DNA from: Aequorivita aurantiaca
GTDB taxonomy: Bacteria; Bacteroidota; Bacteroidia; Flavobacteriales; Flavobacteriaceae
Assembly: GCF_030410135.1 (NCBI RefSeq)
Contig: NZ_JAUGQQ010000004.1
Span: 62,001 to 126,000, forward strand
Length of the DNA stretch: 64,000 nucleotides
Direction: 5' to 3'
Below are positions 37,360 to 46,232 of the stretch, piece after piece. Below the pieces are notes generated by a model, which ran no database searches, was not told the DNA's origin, and saw only the letters and a program-made list of their open reading frames with translations. The position numbers and the translations under genes were made by a program. Every line of letters begins with the position of its first letter. The stretch's first letter is position 1.

Positions 37360-38160
37360 ATGCAGACTGAAAAAGTTATAAAATTTATAGTTGAATGGTT
37401 AAGTAACTACGCGGAAAAGGCAAAAATGAATGGCTTCGTAATTGGAATTAGCGGCGGAATTGATTCTGCAGTAACATCAGCGCTGTGTGCAAAAACGGGA
37501 CTTGATCTTTTGTGTGTTGAAATGCCCATTCATCAAGAAGTCTCGCAAGTTGGGCGTGCCTATAGCCATATTGAATGGCTAAAAAAGAACTTTAGCAGTG
37601 TAAACAAAATTGAGGTCAATCTTACACCGGTTTTTGATTCTTTAACAACTGCGTTGCCAAAGGTGCAAAATGAGGAATCCAGATTTATGCCCCTTGCAAA
37701 CACGCGTGCGCGATTGCGAATGGCAACTCTTTATTATTTTGCGGGGCTTCATAAATATTTAGTTGCGGGAACCGGCAACAAGGTGGAGGATTTTGGAGTT
37801 GGGTTTTACACTAAATATGGTGATGGAGGTGTAGATTTAAGCCCTATAGCCGATTTGATGAAAAGTGAAGTTTACGAAATCGCAAAACATCTTGGAATTA
37901 ATGATGAAATAATAAACGCCGCTCCCACTGATGGCCTTTGGGGGGATGATCGCACCGATGAGGACCAACTGGGCGCCACTTACGATGAACTGGAGTGGGC
38001 CATGAAAATGACCGAATCGGGCAAAACCAATGCTGATTTTTCGGGAAGAAAACAGGTGGTTTTTAATATTTACAATCGGCTCCATAAAGCCAATCAACAC
38101 AAAATGGTTCCTATTCCTATATGCGAAATACCTTCGGAGTGGAAAAAATCTGTAATTTAA
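37360..38160 (+). CDS. nadE: NAD synthetase (ammonia-dependent)
   Basis: Converts deamido-NAD to NAD with ATP; 266 residues from ATG 37360 (MQTEKVIKFIVEWL). PP-loop SGGIDS (31-36), LCVEMPIH, AGTGNKVEDFGVGFYTKYGDGGVDLSPIADLMKSEVYEIA and a C-terminal KMVPIPICEIP are typical. There is no glutaminase domain, so ammonia is the donor or a partner supplies it. Divergent from gldB. Confidence 0.95.
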   Translation: MQTEKVIKFIVEWLSNYAEKAKMNGFVIGISGGIDSAVTSALCAKTGLDLLCVEMPIHQEVSQVGRAYSHIEWLKKNFSSVNKIEVNLTPVFDSLTTALPKVQNEESRFMPLANTRARLRMATLYYFAGLHKYLVAGTGNKVEDFGVGFYTKYGDGGVDLSPIADLMKSEVYEIAKHLGINDEIINAAPTDGLWGDDRTDEDQLGATYDELEWAMKMTESGKTNADFSGRKQVVFNIYNRLHKANQHKMVPIPICEIPSEWKKSVI

Positions 38161-38291
38161 CGAATAATTTAACCATTAAACGAAAGGTTTAATATTCTTA
38201 GTCTTAAGATTTTATAAATTCAAAATGTAGTATTAATATTACGCACTTAAATACTAGTTTTTTACGAATACTGAACTATAAATCCCACAAG

Positions 38292-38924
38292 ATGAAAAAA
38301 GTTGTAATTGCCGATCATCACCCAATAACTAAAAAAGGTGCAGAAGTTTTGTTGAACAGCACAAATGAATATTCCATAGTGGGGAAAGTCTCTCGTGGAT
38401 CAGAATTGCTAAAATGTTTGGAAAAGGATAGACCAGACATTTTGATTTTGGAACTTGACATTCCCGAAATAAATGGATTTCATGCCTTAAGAAGTATTCG
38501 TGAAGAGTTTCCGAGAACTCGTATTGCCATTTTTTCCTCCCATCCCGAAGAAATATATGCACTACGTTCCATAAAATCTGGGGCCGCGGGGTATATTCCA
38601 AAAACTTCGTCAGAATCCATTTTTCTTCAAGCCATTAAACTTATTGCTGCTGGTGGTATTTTCTTAAATGAGGAACTAACGGCCGCATTCAACAACAAAT
38701 CCATAAATGACAACTCAATTATGGGACGCTATAAAAAACTTTCCGCGCGAGAAATTGAGGTGCTGAATTTATTAAGCAACGGAAAGCGCAATAAGGATAT
38801 CGCATCGCTTTTGGAGATAAACGAAAAAACAGTTAGCACTTATAAAACACGATTGCTTAAGAAATTGAAGGTTACGAGTTTGGCAGAATTGATAAACCAA
38901 GCTCGCATGTTTCAGTTTAATTAA
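38292..38924 (+). CDS. LuxR/NarL-type response regulator with atypical receiver
   Basis: 210 residues: receiver domain (~1-120) and a C-terminal GerE-type helix-turn-helix (KLSAREIEVLNLLSNGKRNKDIASLL, ~150-175, with VSTYKTRLLKKL as recognition helix). The receiver is unusual: the phospho-acceptor position reads Glu54 (in ILILELDIP, where NarL-type proteins have Asp). The acidic pair at the N-terminus is Asp-His (VIADHHP) instead of Asp-Asp. The Ser/Thr (FSSH) and Lys (GYIPK) switch residues are kept. It is probably not controlled by phosphorylation in the normal way. Convergent with dnaG, 1 bp apart. No histidine kinase nearby. Confidence 0.88.
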   Translation: MKKVVIADHHPITKKGAEVLLNSTNEYSIVGKVSRGSELLKCLEKDRPDILILELDIPEINGFHALRSIREEFPRTRIAIFSSHPEEIYALRSIKSGAAGYIPKTSSESIFLQAIKLIAAGGIFLNEELTAAFNNKSINDNSIMGRYKKLSAREIEVLNLLSNGKRNKDIASLLEINEKTVSTYKTRLLKKLKVTSLAELINQARMFQFN

Positions 38925-38925
38925 T

Positions 38926-40884
38926 TTACAGCACGCGGTTCAATTTATTAGAGAGCACTTTCTTTAAGCTTATGTAATCCACAATTTCCTGTAGGCCGGA
39001 CTCTTTATCCGCGTTTTCTTCGTGTTTTATTGCTTCGGAAAGTTCGTTTATTTTTTGAGAGACCAAATGCCTACGTAAATTGAGGATAGTCTCACTAACT
39101 ATTTGGGCTATGGTTTGCTCCTTTACCTTCACATAAATTTCCTTTCGCTCCCAGTTACTGAGGGAATATTTTTCTTCTTCCATCAAAATATGTGTTACGG
39201 TGGATGCCATTTCTGGGTCAAGCTCATTTATAAAAGTTTCTGATTTGGCTTCGGGATTTTGGTTGAACCGGTTGACGACCTCAACATATAATTCTTTGAA
39301 ATCCCGAGTCATAAACTCAATTTCATCTTCCTGTAGATCGAGATATATTTTTTCAAAAACGCGTGATTTATGAATTTCAGGTTTTAATATAATTTCTCCC
39401 TTTTCATCGGCCTCCAGAATTAACTCCTCAAAATCCTCTTCCACATTTCCGTACAGTAACAGCAACTCGATAATTTTTTGTTCCAATTGAAACTGCACAT
39501 CGACCTTTTCAATTTTTTTCTCTGAAGAAATTACCTCAAAAGATTGCTGTGGAATTTCATTTCTTTTTGCCGAATCCTTTTTTTCCTTTTGAAAAATCTG
39601 TGCAAGGGTGTTGAAAAGCACTTGTTCCGAAATATCCATAATTCGCGAGCATTCCTTAATATACACTTCGCGTTTGATAACGTCGGGAATTTTTGCGATG
39701 CTGTTTACCATATCGTGTATGGTTTCGGCCTTTTTTATGGGATCGTTTTTTGCTTCATCGGCAAGCAAAGAAGCTTTGAAAGTGATGAAATCCTTTGAGT
39801 TTTCCTCCAAAAAAAGCGTGAGCTCTTCCAAAGAATTTTTGCGTGCAAAACTGTCCGGGTCCTCGCCTGGTGGAAAGGTGCAGATTTTCACGTTCATGCC
39901 CTGTTCCAAAATTAAATCTATACCGCGAAGGGATGCGCGAAGCCCAGCAGCATCACCATCAAAAAGGACGGTAATGTTTTTGGTGAGCCTATTTATAAGC
40001 CTAATTTGCTCGGGAGTTAAAGCCGTTCCCGAAGAGGAAACTACATTGTGGATGCCCGTTTGGTGAAACTGGATTACATCTGTATAGCCTTCCACCAAAT
40101 AGCAATTGTCTTCTTTCGCGATGCTCTGCTTGGCGTGAAAAATTCCGTAGAGCACTTTACTTTTATGGTAAATGTCGCTTTCGGGGGAATTTAAATATTT
40201 CGCAGCTTTTTTATCGGAAGTCAAAATACGTCCTCCAAAACCAAGCGTTCGACCGCTCATACTTAAGATGGGGAACATTACCCTGCCTTTAAAGCGGTCG
40301 AATTGTTTTTCTTCCTTGACAATAGACAGACCAGTTTTTTCAAGAAATTCAAGTTTGTAGCCTTTTTTTATTGCGTGACTTGTGAAGGCGTCCCAAGCAT
40401 CCGGTGAATAGCCGAGCTCGAATTTTTTTATGCTTTCCTCTGTAAAACCGCGTTCCTTAAAATAGGAAAAGCCGATGGCCTTGCCTTCATCTGTTTTTAA
40501 AAGTGTGTTATGAAAATAATCTTTCGCAAATTCGCTAACCAGATATAGACTTTCGCGTTCGTTTGCTTGCTCTTTGTCCTCGGGAGTTTGCTGGGTTTCT
40601 TCTACTTCAATTCCGTATTTCTTTGCCAAATATTTTATGGCTTCGGGGTAGGTGAAATGTTCGTGCTCCATTAAAAAAGCAACCACGTTCCCGCCCTTTC
40701 CGCTACTGAAATCTTTCCAAATTTGCTTTACCGGGCTTACCATAAAACTGGGGGAGCGCTCATCTGTAAAAGGACTTAAGCCTTTGAAGTTGCTGCCGGA
40801 TTTTTTAAGGTGTACAAAATCGCCGATAACCTCCTCTACTCGGGCGGTTTCCAAAACATTGTCTATGGTGGTTTTTGAGATCAG
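38926..40884 (-). CDS. dnaG: DNA primase DnaG, zinc ligands lost, probable CTG start
   Basis: Makes RNA primers at the fork; 652 residues if started at CTG 40884, giving the conserved N-terminus ISKTTIDNVLETARVEEVIGD. A stop lies five codons above, and no ATG, GTG or TTG precedes the conserved part. The first TTG (40854) would cut ten conserved residues. The CHC2 zinc-ribbon fold is present (FKGLSPFTDERSPSFMVS), but the four ligand positions are Ser37, Thr40, Asp58 and Ser61. TOPRIM motifs EGYTD and FDGDAAG are intact, followed by a DnaB-interaction helical tail. It abuts the response regulator gene tail to tail. Confidence 0.94.
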   Translation of the reverse strand: MISKTTIDNVLETARVEEVIGDFVHLKKSGSNFKGLSPFTDERSPSFMVSPVKQIWKDFSSGKGGNVVAFLMEHEHFTYPEAIKYLAKKYGIEVEETQQTPEDKEQANERESLYLVSEFAKDYFHNTLLKTDEGKAIGFSYFKERGFTEESIKKFELGYSPDAWDAFTSHAIKKGYKLEFLEKTGLSIVKEEKQFDRFKGRVMFPILSMSGRTLGFGGRILTSDKKAAKYLNSPESDIYHKSKVLYGIFHAKQSIAKEDNCYLVEGYTDVIQFHQTGIHNVVSSSGTALTPEQIRLINRLTKNITVLFDGDAAGLRASLRGIDLILEQGMNVKICTFPPGEDPDSFARKNSLEELTLFLEENSKDFITFKASLLADEAKNDPIKKAETIHDMVNSIAKIPDVIKREVYIKECSRIMDISEQVLFNTLAQIFQKEKKDSAKRNEIPQQSFEVISSEKKIEKVDVQFQLEQKIIELLLLYGNVEEDFEELILEADEKGEIILKPEIHKSRVFEKIYLDLQEDEIEFMTRDFKELYVEVVNRFNQNPEAKSETFINELDPEMASTVTHILMEEEKYSLSNWERKEIYVKVKEQTIAQIVSETILNLRRHLVSQKINELSEAIKHEENADKESGLQEIVDYISLKKVLSNKLNRVL

Positions 40885-40900
40885 GTTTTTGGATTTTTAG

Positions 40901-40924
40901 ATTGTTGAATTGTTGAATTGTTGG
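40901..40924. repeat. Three tandem ATTGTTGA octamers upstream of dnaG
   Basis: ATTGTTGA, ATTGTTGA, ATTGTTGG in direct tandem, 17 bp upstream of the proposed dnaG start codon. The rest of the 277-bp dnaG-to-polyprenyl-synthase gap shows nothing I can name. Confidence 0.6.
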
Positions 40925-41161
40925 ATTTTTTCAAGTGTAAAAATAGGTATTTCTATAAAGTTTGGGCTATGGTAGTGGATGGAAAACATAATTTGCGAGG
41001 AACGGTGGCCGTATTGCGATTTGATTTCTTGGGAAGGGGTTACTTTATTGAACCAAAAACATTTTCTAAAAGCCTCAAACCGCTGCTCTCATAAAAACGC
41101 AATACAGAAACAGCTAGTTCATTTCGGCGAAATTTCAACTGAAAAGTGAATCTGTTTACTG

Positions 41162-42139
41162 CTACTTTTTTCTATCAATCACGTAATTCACCATCAAAAC
41201 CAAGGATTCTTTATAGACAGATTCGGGATAAGTTTCCAAAAGCTGTAGGGCTTGCTGTTGGTATTCCTTCATTTTCGCTACGGCATAATCAAGGCCACCG
41301 GTTTCTTTTACTAAAGTGATGACCTCCTTCACGCGCTGTTTGTTTTTATTATGGTTCTTAACGGAATTGATGAGCCACTTTTTTTCTTCGGAATTGGAAT
41401 TGTTGAGGGTGAATATTAAAGGTAGCGTCATTTTTTGCTCTTTAATATCTATGCCGGTTGGCTTGCCGATGTGTTCGTTGCCATAATCAAAAAGGTCATC
41501 TTTAATTTGAAACGCGGTGCCAATAAGCTCCCCGAATTTTCGCATTTTTTCAACCTCTTCATCTGGCGCCATCACAGATCGTGCGCCCATTGCGCAACAA
41601 GCTGCGATTAAGGTTGCGGTTTTTTGACGGATTATTTCGAAGTAGATTTCTTCAGTTATATCGAGTCTTCGGGCTTTTTCAATTTGAAGCAATTCACCCT
41701 CGCTCATTTCGCGAACGGCTACGGAAATTATTTTCAGCAAATCGAAATCATCGTTATCAATGGAAAGCAATAATCCTTTTGAAAGCAGATAATCGCCCAC
41801 GAGTACGGCGATTTTGTTTTTCCAAAGTGCATTTATTGAGAAAAAACCGCGGCGGCGATCGCTGTCGTCCACCACATCGTCATGCACTAAAGTTGCTGTG
41901 TGTATAAGTTCAATTACCGATGCGCCGCGATAAGTGCGTTCGTTCACTTGGCCGTTGCCAGTCATTTTTGCAATGAGGAACACGAACATCGGTCGCATTT
42001 GTTTTCCCTTTCGGTTTACTACGTAATGTGTGATTCGATTTAAGAGGGAAACTTTGGAAGACATAGAGGCGGAGAACTTTTTTTCGAAAAGCTCCATTTC
42101 GGTTTCAATGGGAAGTTTGATGCGCGAAACTATCTTCAT
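41162..42139 (-). CDS. Polyprenyl diphosphate synthase (long-chain, octaprenyl type)
   Basis: Trans-prenyltransferase extending FPP/GGPP with IPP, probably for the menaquinone side chain; 325 residues from ATG 42139 (MKIVSRIKLPIETEMELFEKKF). First Asp-rich motif DDVVD (87-91) with GKQMRP before it and RRRG after it; second Asp-rich motif in FQIKDDLFDYGN. A TTG three codons upstream is in frame but less likely. Chain length cannot be fixed from sequence by eye. Stands alone. Confidence 0.9.
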   Translation of the reverse strand: MKIVSRIKLPIETEMELFEKKFSASMSSKVSLLNRITHYVVNRKGKQMRPMFVFLIAKMTGNGQVNERTYRGASVIELIHTATLVHDDVVDDSDRRRGFFSINALWKNKIAVLVGDYLLSKGLLLSIDNDDFDLLKIISVAVREMSEGELLQIEKARRLDITEEIYFEIIRQKTATLIAACCAMGARSVMAPDEEVEKMRKFGELIGTAFQIKDDLFDYGNEHIGKPTGIDIKEQKMTLPLIFTLNNSNSEEKKWLINSVKNHNKNKQRVKEVITLVKETGGLDYAVAKMKEYQQQALQLLETYPESVYKESLVLMVNYVIDRKK

Positions 42140-42463
42140 AAAGGCCAAAGATAGTTAAAAATGAACGATGGTTTTTAGGGTTACGCTTCCTGAATTTGAT
42201 GTGCTTTTCAGCCAAATTAAATATTTTAACTTTTTTTTATTAAAAGCAATTGGAAGCCGTTTTATGGGAAAGTCAGATTTTTTTTGATAGAAAAAGAATA
42301 TTTCAATTATGCTGTTAATAAATGTTATGATTGCGGAAAAAACGAAGAGATTTTTTCCAAATTCCGAAACTATGTTAAACTACCCTCATCAACCCTCGAA
42401 AACACTGTGCAAGCCCTATTTTTGAAAAAATCATTTTTTTAACCCTTATTAATAATTTACAAA
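42140..42463. other. Intergenic gap with a candidate promoter
   Basis: 324 bp without a gene. TATTTTTG at 42417-42424 matches the -7 consensus TAnnTTTG, 39 bp before the plus-strand gene at 42464; no good -33 is seen. Poly-T/A stretches are frequent. I see no RNA gene or repeat. Confidence 0.5.
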
Positions 42464-43276
42464 ATGAAAAAAATTACATTATTGGCAGCATTATTTGCTG
42501 GCTTTGCTATGAATGCGCAGTTGTTCAGTGACGATTTTGAGGATCAGGATATTTCTGACTGGACATTATTGGATGAAGATGGTGATGGTTTTAACTTTAG
42601 AGCCTATGACCCGAGTATCGCACAAAACGGCGAGCGTAATTACATGTCATCAGAATCTTGGGATCCAATTGTAGGACCTCTAACACCAGACAATTATGCG
42701 ATATCTCCTGCAATTGATGTAGCCGGCAACGGAACATTACAACTTGATTATCTAGTGGGTGGTCAAGACCCTCTTTATTTTGACGAGATTTATACTGTAT
42801 ATGTGTCTACAGGAAATACTATCGCTGATTTCGAGAATACTGACCCCACTGTAACAGTTAGCTTTACAGAGAATATAGGTAACGATCCTGCTGCTGCAGG
42901 AGAACTTGTTCCTAGAAACCTAGATTTATCTTCTTTGGACGGTGCAACAACACTTTACATTGCTTTCAGACATCACGATGTTACAGATCAATTTATCATT
43001 AATTTTGATGATGTTGTTCTTACCGGTGTTCTTAGTGTTGAAGACAATGCTCTTGCCGGTTTCAATTATTTTGTTTCAAACAATCAATTGAACCTTTCCG
43101 CAAACACCGCTTTGGAAAATGTCGCACTTTACAATATGTTAGGGCAACAAGTTGTTTCTCAAAAATTGAGTAACAATACCGAAACTGTTGAACTTTCTGG
43201 TCTTCAGTCTGGTATTTACATCGCTACTGTTTCTATTGACGGAGCAAGCAAGTCTTTTAAAATTGTAAAAAACTAA
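42464..43276 (+). CDS. Secreted choice-of-anchor-J protein with T9SS sorting domain
   Basis: 270 residues. A signal peptide (MKKITLLAALFAGFAMNAQ, 1-19) leads to a jelly-roll choice-of-anchor J/cleaved-adhesin domain (SDDFEDQDISDWTLLDEDGDGFNF, NYAISPAIDVAGNGTLQLDYLVGGQD, DQFIINFDDVVLTG; ~20-190). A type A T9SS sorting domain closes the protein (LNLSANTALENVALYNMLGQQVV...GIYIATVSIDGASKSFKIVKN, ~205-270). It is exported by the type IX system and anchored or released at the surface. The ligand is unknown. Single gene with its own terminator. Confidence 0.88.
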   Translation: MKKITLLAALFAGFAMNAQLFSDDFEDQDISDWTLLDEDGDGFNFRAYDPSIAQNGERNYMSSESWDPIVGPLTPDNYAISPAIDVAGNGTLQLDYLVGGQDPLYFDEIYTVYVSTGNTIADFENTDPTVTVSFTENIGNDPAAAGELVPRNLDLSSLDGATTLYIAFRHHDVTDQFIINFDDVVLTGVLSVEDNALAGFNYFVSNNQLNLSANTALENVALYNMLGQQVVSQKLSNNTETVELSGLQSGIYIATVSIDGASKSFKIVKN

Positions 43277-43299
43277 TTTACGTTTTATACTGAATTGAG

Positions 43300-43326
43300 A
43301 AGAGCGGCCAAAAGCCGCTCTTTTTT
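43300..43326 (+). terminator. Terminator after the anchor-J protein gene
   Basis: Stem AAGAGCGGC (43300-43308) / GCCGCTCTT (43314-43322), 5-nt loop, then a T run. It lies 23 bp after the stop. The last bases overlap the rlmN stop on the other strand, where the same hairpin could also end rlmN. Confidence 0.92.
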
Positions 43327-44365
43327 ATTGCTTGTTTGCCAATTGCCCGCAGGCTGCATCAATATCCTTTCCGCGGCTGCGGCGTACGGTTACTGGTATT
43401 CTGCCATGTTCCAAAGCTTCAATATAATCCTGAATTACCGTTGAGGATGCCTGCTGAAATTCGCCATCGTCTATCGGATTGTATTCAATAATATTAACTT
43501 TGCACGGCACATATTTACAAAAGGTGACTAACGCTTCTATATCTTCCCATTTGTCGTTTATGCCTTTCCAAACAATGTATTCATAAGTAATTTTTCGTTT
43601 GGTTTTGCTGTACCAATATTCTAAAGCCTCGCGCAAATCGGGTAATGTGAAGTTTTTTGCAAAAGGCATAATCTGTTCCCGGGTTTCCTGGATTGCGGAA
43701 TGAAGGGATACTGCAAGATGGAATTTCACCTCATCATCGGCCAGTTTTTTTATCATTTTCGGCACACCCGAAGTAGAAACAACAATACGTTTTGGGGACA
43801 TTCCTAATCCTTCATCAGAAGTTATTTTCTCAATGGATTCGAGCACATTTTTATAATTCATCAGTGGTTCGCCCATTCCCATAAACACAATATTGGTGAG
43901 CGGTTTGTCGTGATACAACCTGCTTTCTCTATCAATGGCAACAACTTGATCATAGATTTCATCGGGATTCAAGTTTCGCATTCGCTTTAATCTGGCAGTA
44001 GCACAGAATTTACAATCCAAACTACAACCCACTTGTGAGGAAACGCAAGCAGTAGTCCTTTTTTTCGTTGGAATTAAAACAGATTCCACCACCAAATCGT
44101 CGTGAAGTTTTACGGCGTTTTTTATTGTACCATCTGCACTTTTTTGAAGATGGTCCACCTTTATGTGGTTGATTACAAAATTTTCGTTTAAATGTGCGCG
44201 GATTTCCTTGGAAAGATTTGTCATTTCCTCAAAGCTATGAAGTCCCTTGCTCCAAAGCCATTCATAAACTTGCGTTCCGCGGAAGGCTTTCTCACCAATG
44301 CTTTCGAAAAAACTCCGAAGTTCTTCTTTTGAAAGGGCGCGTATATCTCTTTTTTCTGAAACCAT
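43325..44365 (-). CDS. rlmN: 23S rRNA/tRNA m2A methyltransferase RlmN
   Basis: Radical-SAM enzyme methylating C2 of A2503 in 23S rRNA and A37 in some tRNAs; 346 residues. The CxxxCxxC cluster motif is Cys114, Cys118, Cys121 (CSLDCKFC). The conserved catalytic Cys pair is completed by the C-terminal one in DIDAACGQL. NIVFMGMGEPLMNYKNV and SVSTSGVPK-like VVSTSGVPKMIKKL are typical. It lies alone between two hairpins. Confidence 0.96.
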   Translation of the reverse strand: MVSEKRDIRALSKEELRSFFESIGEKAFRGTQVYEWLWSKGLHSFEEMTNLSKEIRAHLNENFVINHIKVDHLQKSADGTIKNAVKLHDDLVVESVLIPTKKRTTACVSSQVGCSLDCKFCATARLKRMRNLNPDEIYDQVVAIDRESRLYHDKPLTNIVFMGMGEPLMNYKNVLESIEKITSDEGLGMSPKRIVVSTSGVPKMIKKLADDEVKFHLAVSLHSAIQETREQIMPFAKNFTLPDLREALEYWYSKTKRKITYEYIVWKGINDKWEDIEALVTFCKYVPCKVNIIEYNPIDDGEFQQASSTVIQDYIEALEHGRIPVTVRRSRGKDIDAACGQLANKQ

Positions 44366-44387
44366 TTTGCAAAATTACTTTATTTTA

Positions 44388-44424
44388 AAGAAAAAAGCCT
44401 CTTTCCTTTCAGAATAGAGGCTTT
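44388..44424 (-). terminator. Terminator after the serine protease gene
   Basis: Stem AAAGCCTCT (44394-44402) / AGAGGCTTT (44416-44424), 13-nt loop; on the minus strand it runs into T's (A's at 44390-44396 on the plus strand). It lies 20 bp after the protease stop and upstream of rlmN. Confidence 0.85.
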
Positions 44425-44444
44425 GCACATAATGAGTAATTTGG

Positions 44445-46103
44445 TTAGTGCTTAATGATTATCTTTTTAGTAATGAAATCCTTACTGTCCTCATCAACCA
44501 AACGCAGGAAATAAATACCTTCGGAAAGATTATCGACGGCAATGGTGTTCATCGTATTGGACAAATTACCCGCACGAATCTGTTGACCCATCGCATTGGA
44601 AAATACAAAGGACAAATGTGGATAGCGATTGTTCATGACCGTAATCATTGAACTTGCGGGATTGGGATAAATTTTAAGGTCGCCAATTAATTGAAAATCG
44701 GGCGTATTCAACAAATTTTGAAGTGTTTCAACGGTTGCGTTACCGGTGTTTGCTGGGTCTAACCATTCTTTTAGTCTAGATTGCGGGGAATTTCCATTAT
44801 TCCAGGAAACACCGAACCTACCATAAATATCATAATCTCTGTTGTTTTGCAAGCCGGCGCAAGCAGATTGTCCGGCATAAAGTTGACCAATGATTCTTCC
44901 ATTTTGGTCAAACAATGGTGAGCCGGAAGAGCCACTTTCGGTTGTGCCGATTTCCCATCCATTCCCCGCGCCGTGTGTTCCTCCTCCAATTAGCCAAACT
45001 TTTGTTCCATTGGCATCCACTTTTTGTGCGCCGGAATCATCGCGGCATACTTTCATAATATCACCATTTGGATGATGTATCCCAACTTCGAAGGTTGGGT
45101 TTGTATCCGAATTATCCCAACCCGCAAAGGCAACATCCCAAGATTCGGGAATTGGAGTAAAAAGTTCCACCAATGCGAAATCACTCAAACTGCTTTTGGC
45201 TTTCAACTCAGCGCCGCTTACGGTGAAATTGGTCTGAAGATCGCCACTATCACCGCCCGTCGCACACACCGGGGTCGGGCTTACCCAATTGAAACGAGCG
45301 GACCAAAGCGCTGGATTGCTGTTGTCCAGACAGTGGTTCGCGGTCAATAAATATGGTGTTTTATCGTTCGCGGTATTATTTATAAGCGAAGCGGAACACA
45401 AATGGCCATTGCCCAAATTTAAAAGTGCTACTGCTTTTTTGAGAACGTCTTTTTTTGAATCAAAGTCATTTCCAATGGGACAGTTAACGTCATAATTGCA
45501 TTCGCCAGAATCATTCAAACCGCGGTTTTCATCAATTAAAACATTTAACCTTCCCATTCTATAGCCGTGAATAACGCTGTTAATGTTAAGCTTTGGGGTT
45601 CCTTGTACTCCTGGGGGTTGATAGTATTCAATCCAAATAATTTCGCCTTCAATAAACCAGGTTCCCAAATGACCCTGGCTACTGTTTTGATTGCTGGTAA
45701 GGGCTGAGATTATATCAGATTTTGTGTCATTGTATAGCTGTAGTCGCGTGCCGGGTGGCAAAAAGAAATCGTCAAAATTCACGCTTAAATTTAGAGCTCC
45801 TGCAGACTTTATTGTTGCTTGCCAAATTTTTCCGCCGTTTGGCAAAGCTGTCCATAGCCCGCCGTGCTGCATATTTAAATTCAACGGAATTTCTATGCCA
45901 TACCTCCAAGGCAGGGTTTTATCCAAATCATTGATACTGTCCTGTTGCAATATGTTTTCAAAATCCAATCTTGGAAGTCTTATAATATTTGGAATTCTTA
46001 CCAAATTCAAATCCCAACTTTCCGGCAATTCCTCACCCCCACCCTGTGGAAAGGCGGAAAATATGGTGAAAAATAAAAGGAAGAAAAGAGTAATTTGTTT
46101 CAT
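44445..46103 (-). CDS. T9SS-exported trypsin-like (lysyl-endopeptidase-like) serine protease
   Basis: 552 residues from ATG 46103 (MKQITLFFLLFFTIFSAFPQ signal). A pro-/N-terminal beta domain (~30-195) is followed by an S1-fold protease domain: His257 in TANHC, Asp308 in LSDFALVEL, Ser393 in ESGSSGSPLF. Cys residues (202, 208, 236, 258, 280, 353, 415) could form disulfides. The GSSGSP form and NGHLCSASLINN resemble lysyl endopeptidases, but Lys specificity cannot be proven here. A C-terminal T9SS type A sorting domain (LKIYPNPASS...GIYFLRLVDEDSKDFITKKIIIKH) directs export. Triad intact. Confidence 0.87.
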   Translation of the reverse strand: MKQITLFFLLFFTIFSAFPQGGGEELPESWDLNLVRIPNIIRLPRLDFENILQQDSINDLDKTLPWRYGIEIPLNLNMQHGGLWTALPNGGKIWQATIKSAGALNLSVNFDDFFLPPGTRLQLYNDTKSDIISALTSNQNSSQGHLGTWFIEGEIIWIEYYQPPGVQGTPKLNINSVIHGYRMGRLNVLIDENRGLNDSGECNYDVNCPIGNDFDSKKDVLKKAVALLNLGNGHLCSASLINNTANDKTPYLLTANHCLDNSNPALWSARFNWVSPTPVCATGGDSGDLQTNFTVSGAELKAKSSLSDFALVELFTPIPESWDVAFAGWDNSDTNPTFEVGIHHPNGDIMKVCRDDSGAQKVDANGTKVWLIGGGTHGAGNGWEIGTTESGSSGSPLFDQNGRIIGQLYAGQSACAGLQNNRDYDIYGRFGVSWNNGNSPQSRLKEWLDPANTGNATVETLQNLLNTPDFQLIGDLKIYPNPASSMITVMNNRYPHLSFVFSNAMGQQIRAGNLSNTMNTIAVDNLSEGIYFLRLVDEDSKDFITKKIIIKH

Positions 46104-46183
46104 TCCGGCCGACAATTAGATTTTAAAAGGAAGACTAAGGTAAATTTTTATTCTGACATTTGGAAACCAAACCCTTATAAATT

Positions 46184-46209
46184 AAAAAATCCCGAATGAT
46201 ATCGGGATT
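46184..46209 (-). terminator. Terminator after queA
   Basis: Stem AATCCCGA (46189-46196) / TCGGGATT (46202-46209), 5-nt loop, followed on the minus strand by six T's. It lies 24 bp after the queA stop. Confidence 0.85.
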
Positions 46210-46232
46210 CCTTTAATTTTGCTATGAATTTT

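Noticed and set aside
32501-40924. CRISPR array or mobile element suggested by short repeats
   Set aside because: Repeat units are only 7-8 bp in 2-4 copies, without spacers, terminal inverted repeats, transposase or integrase genes.
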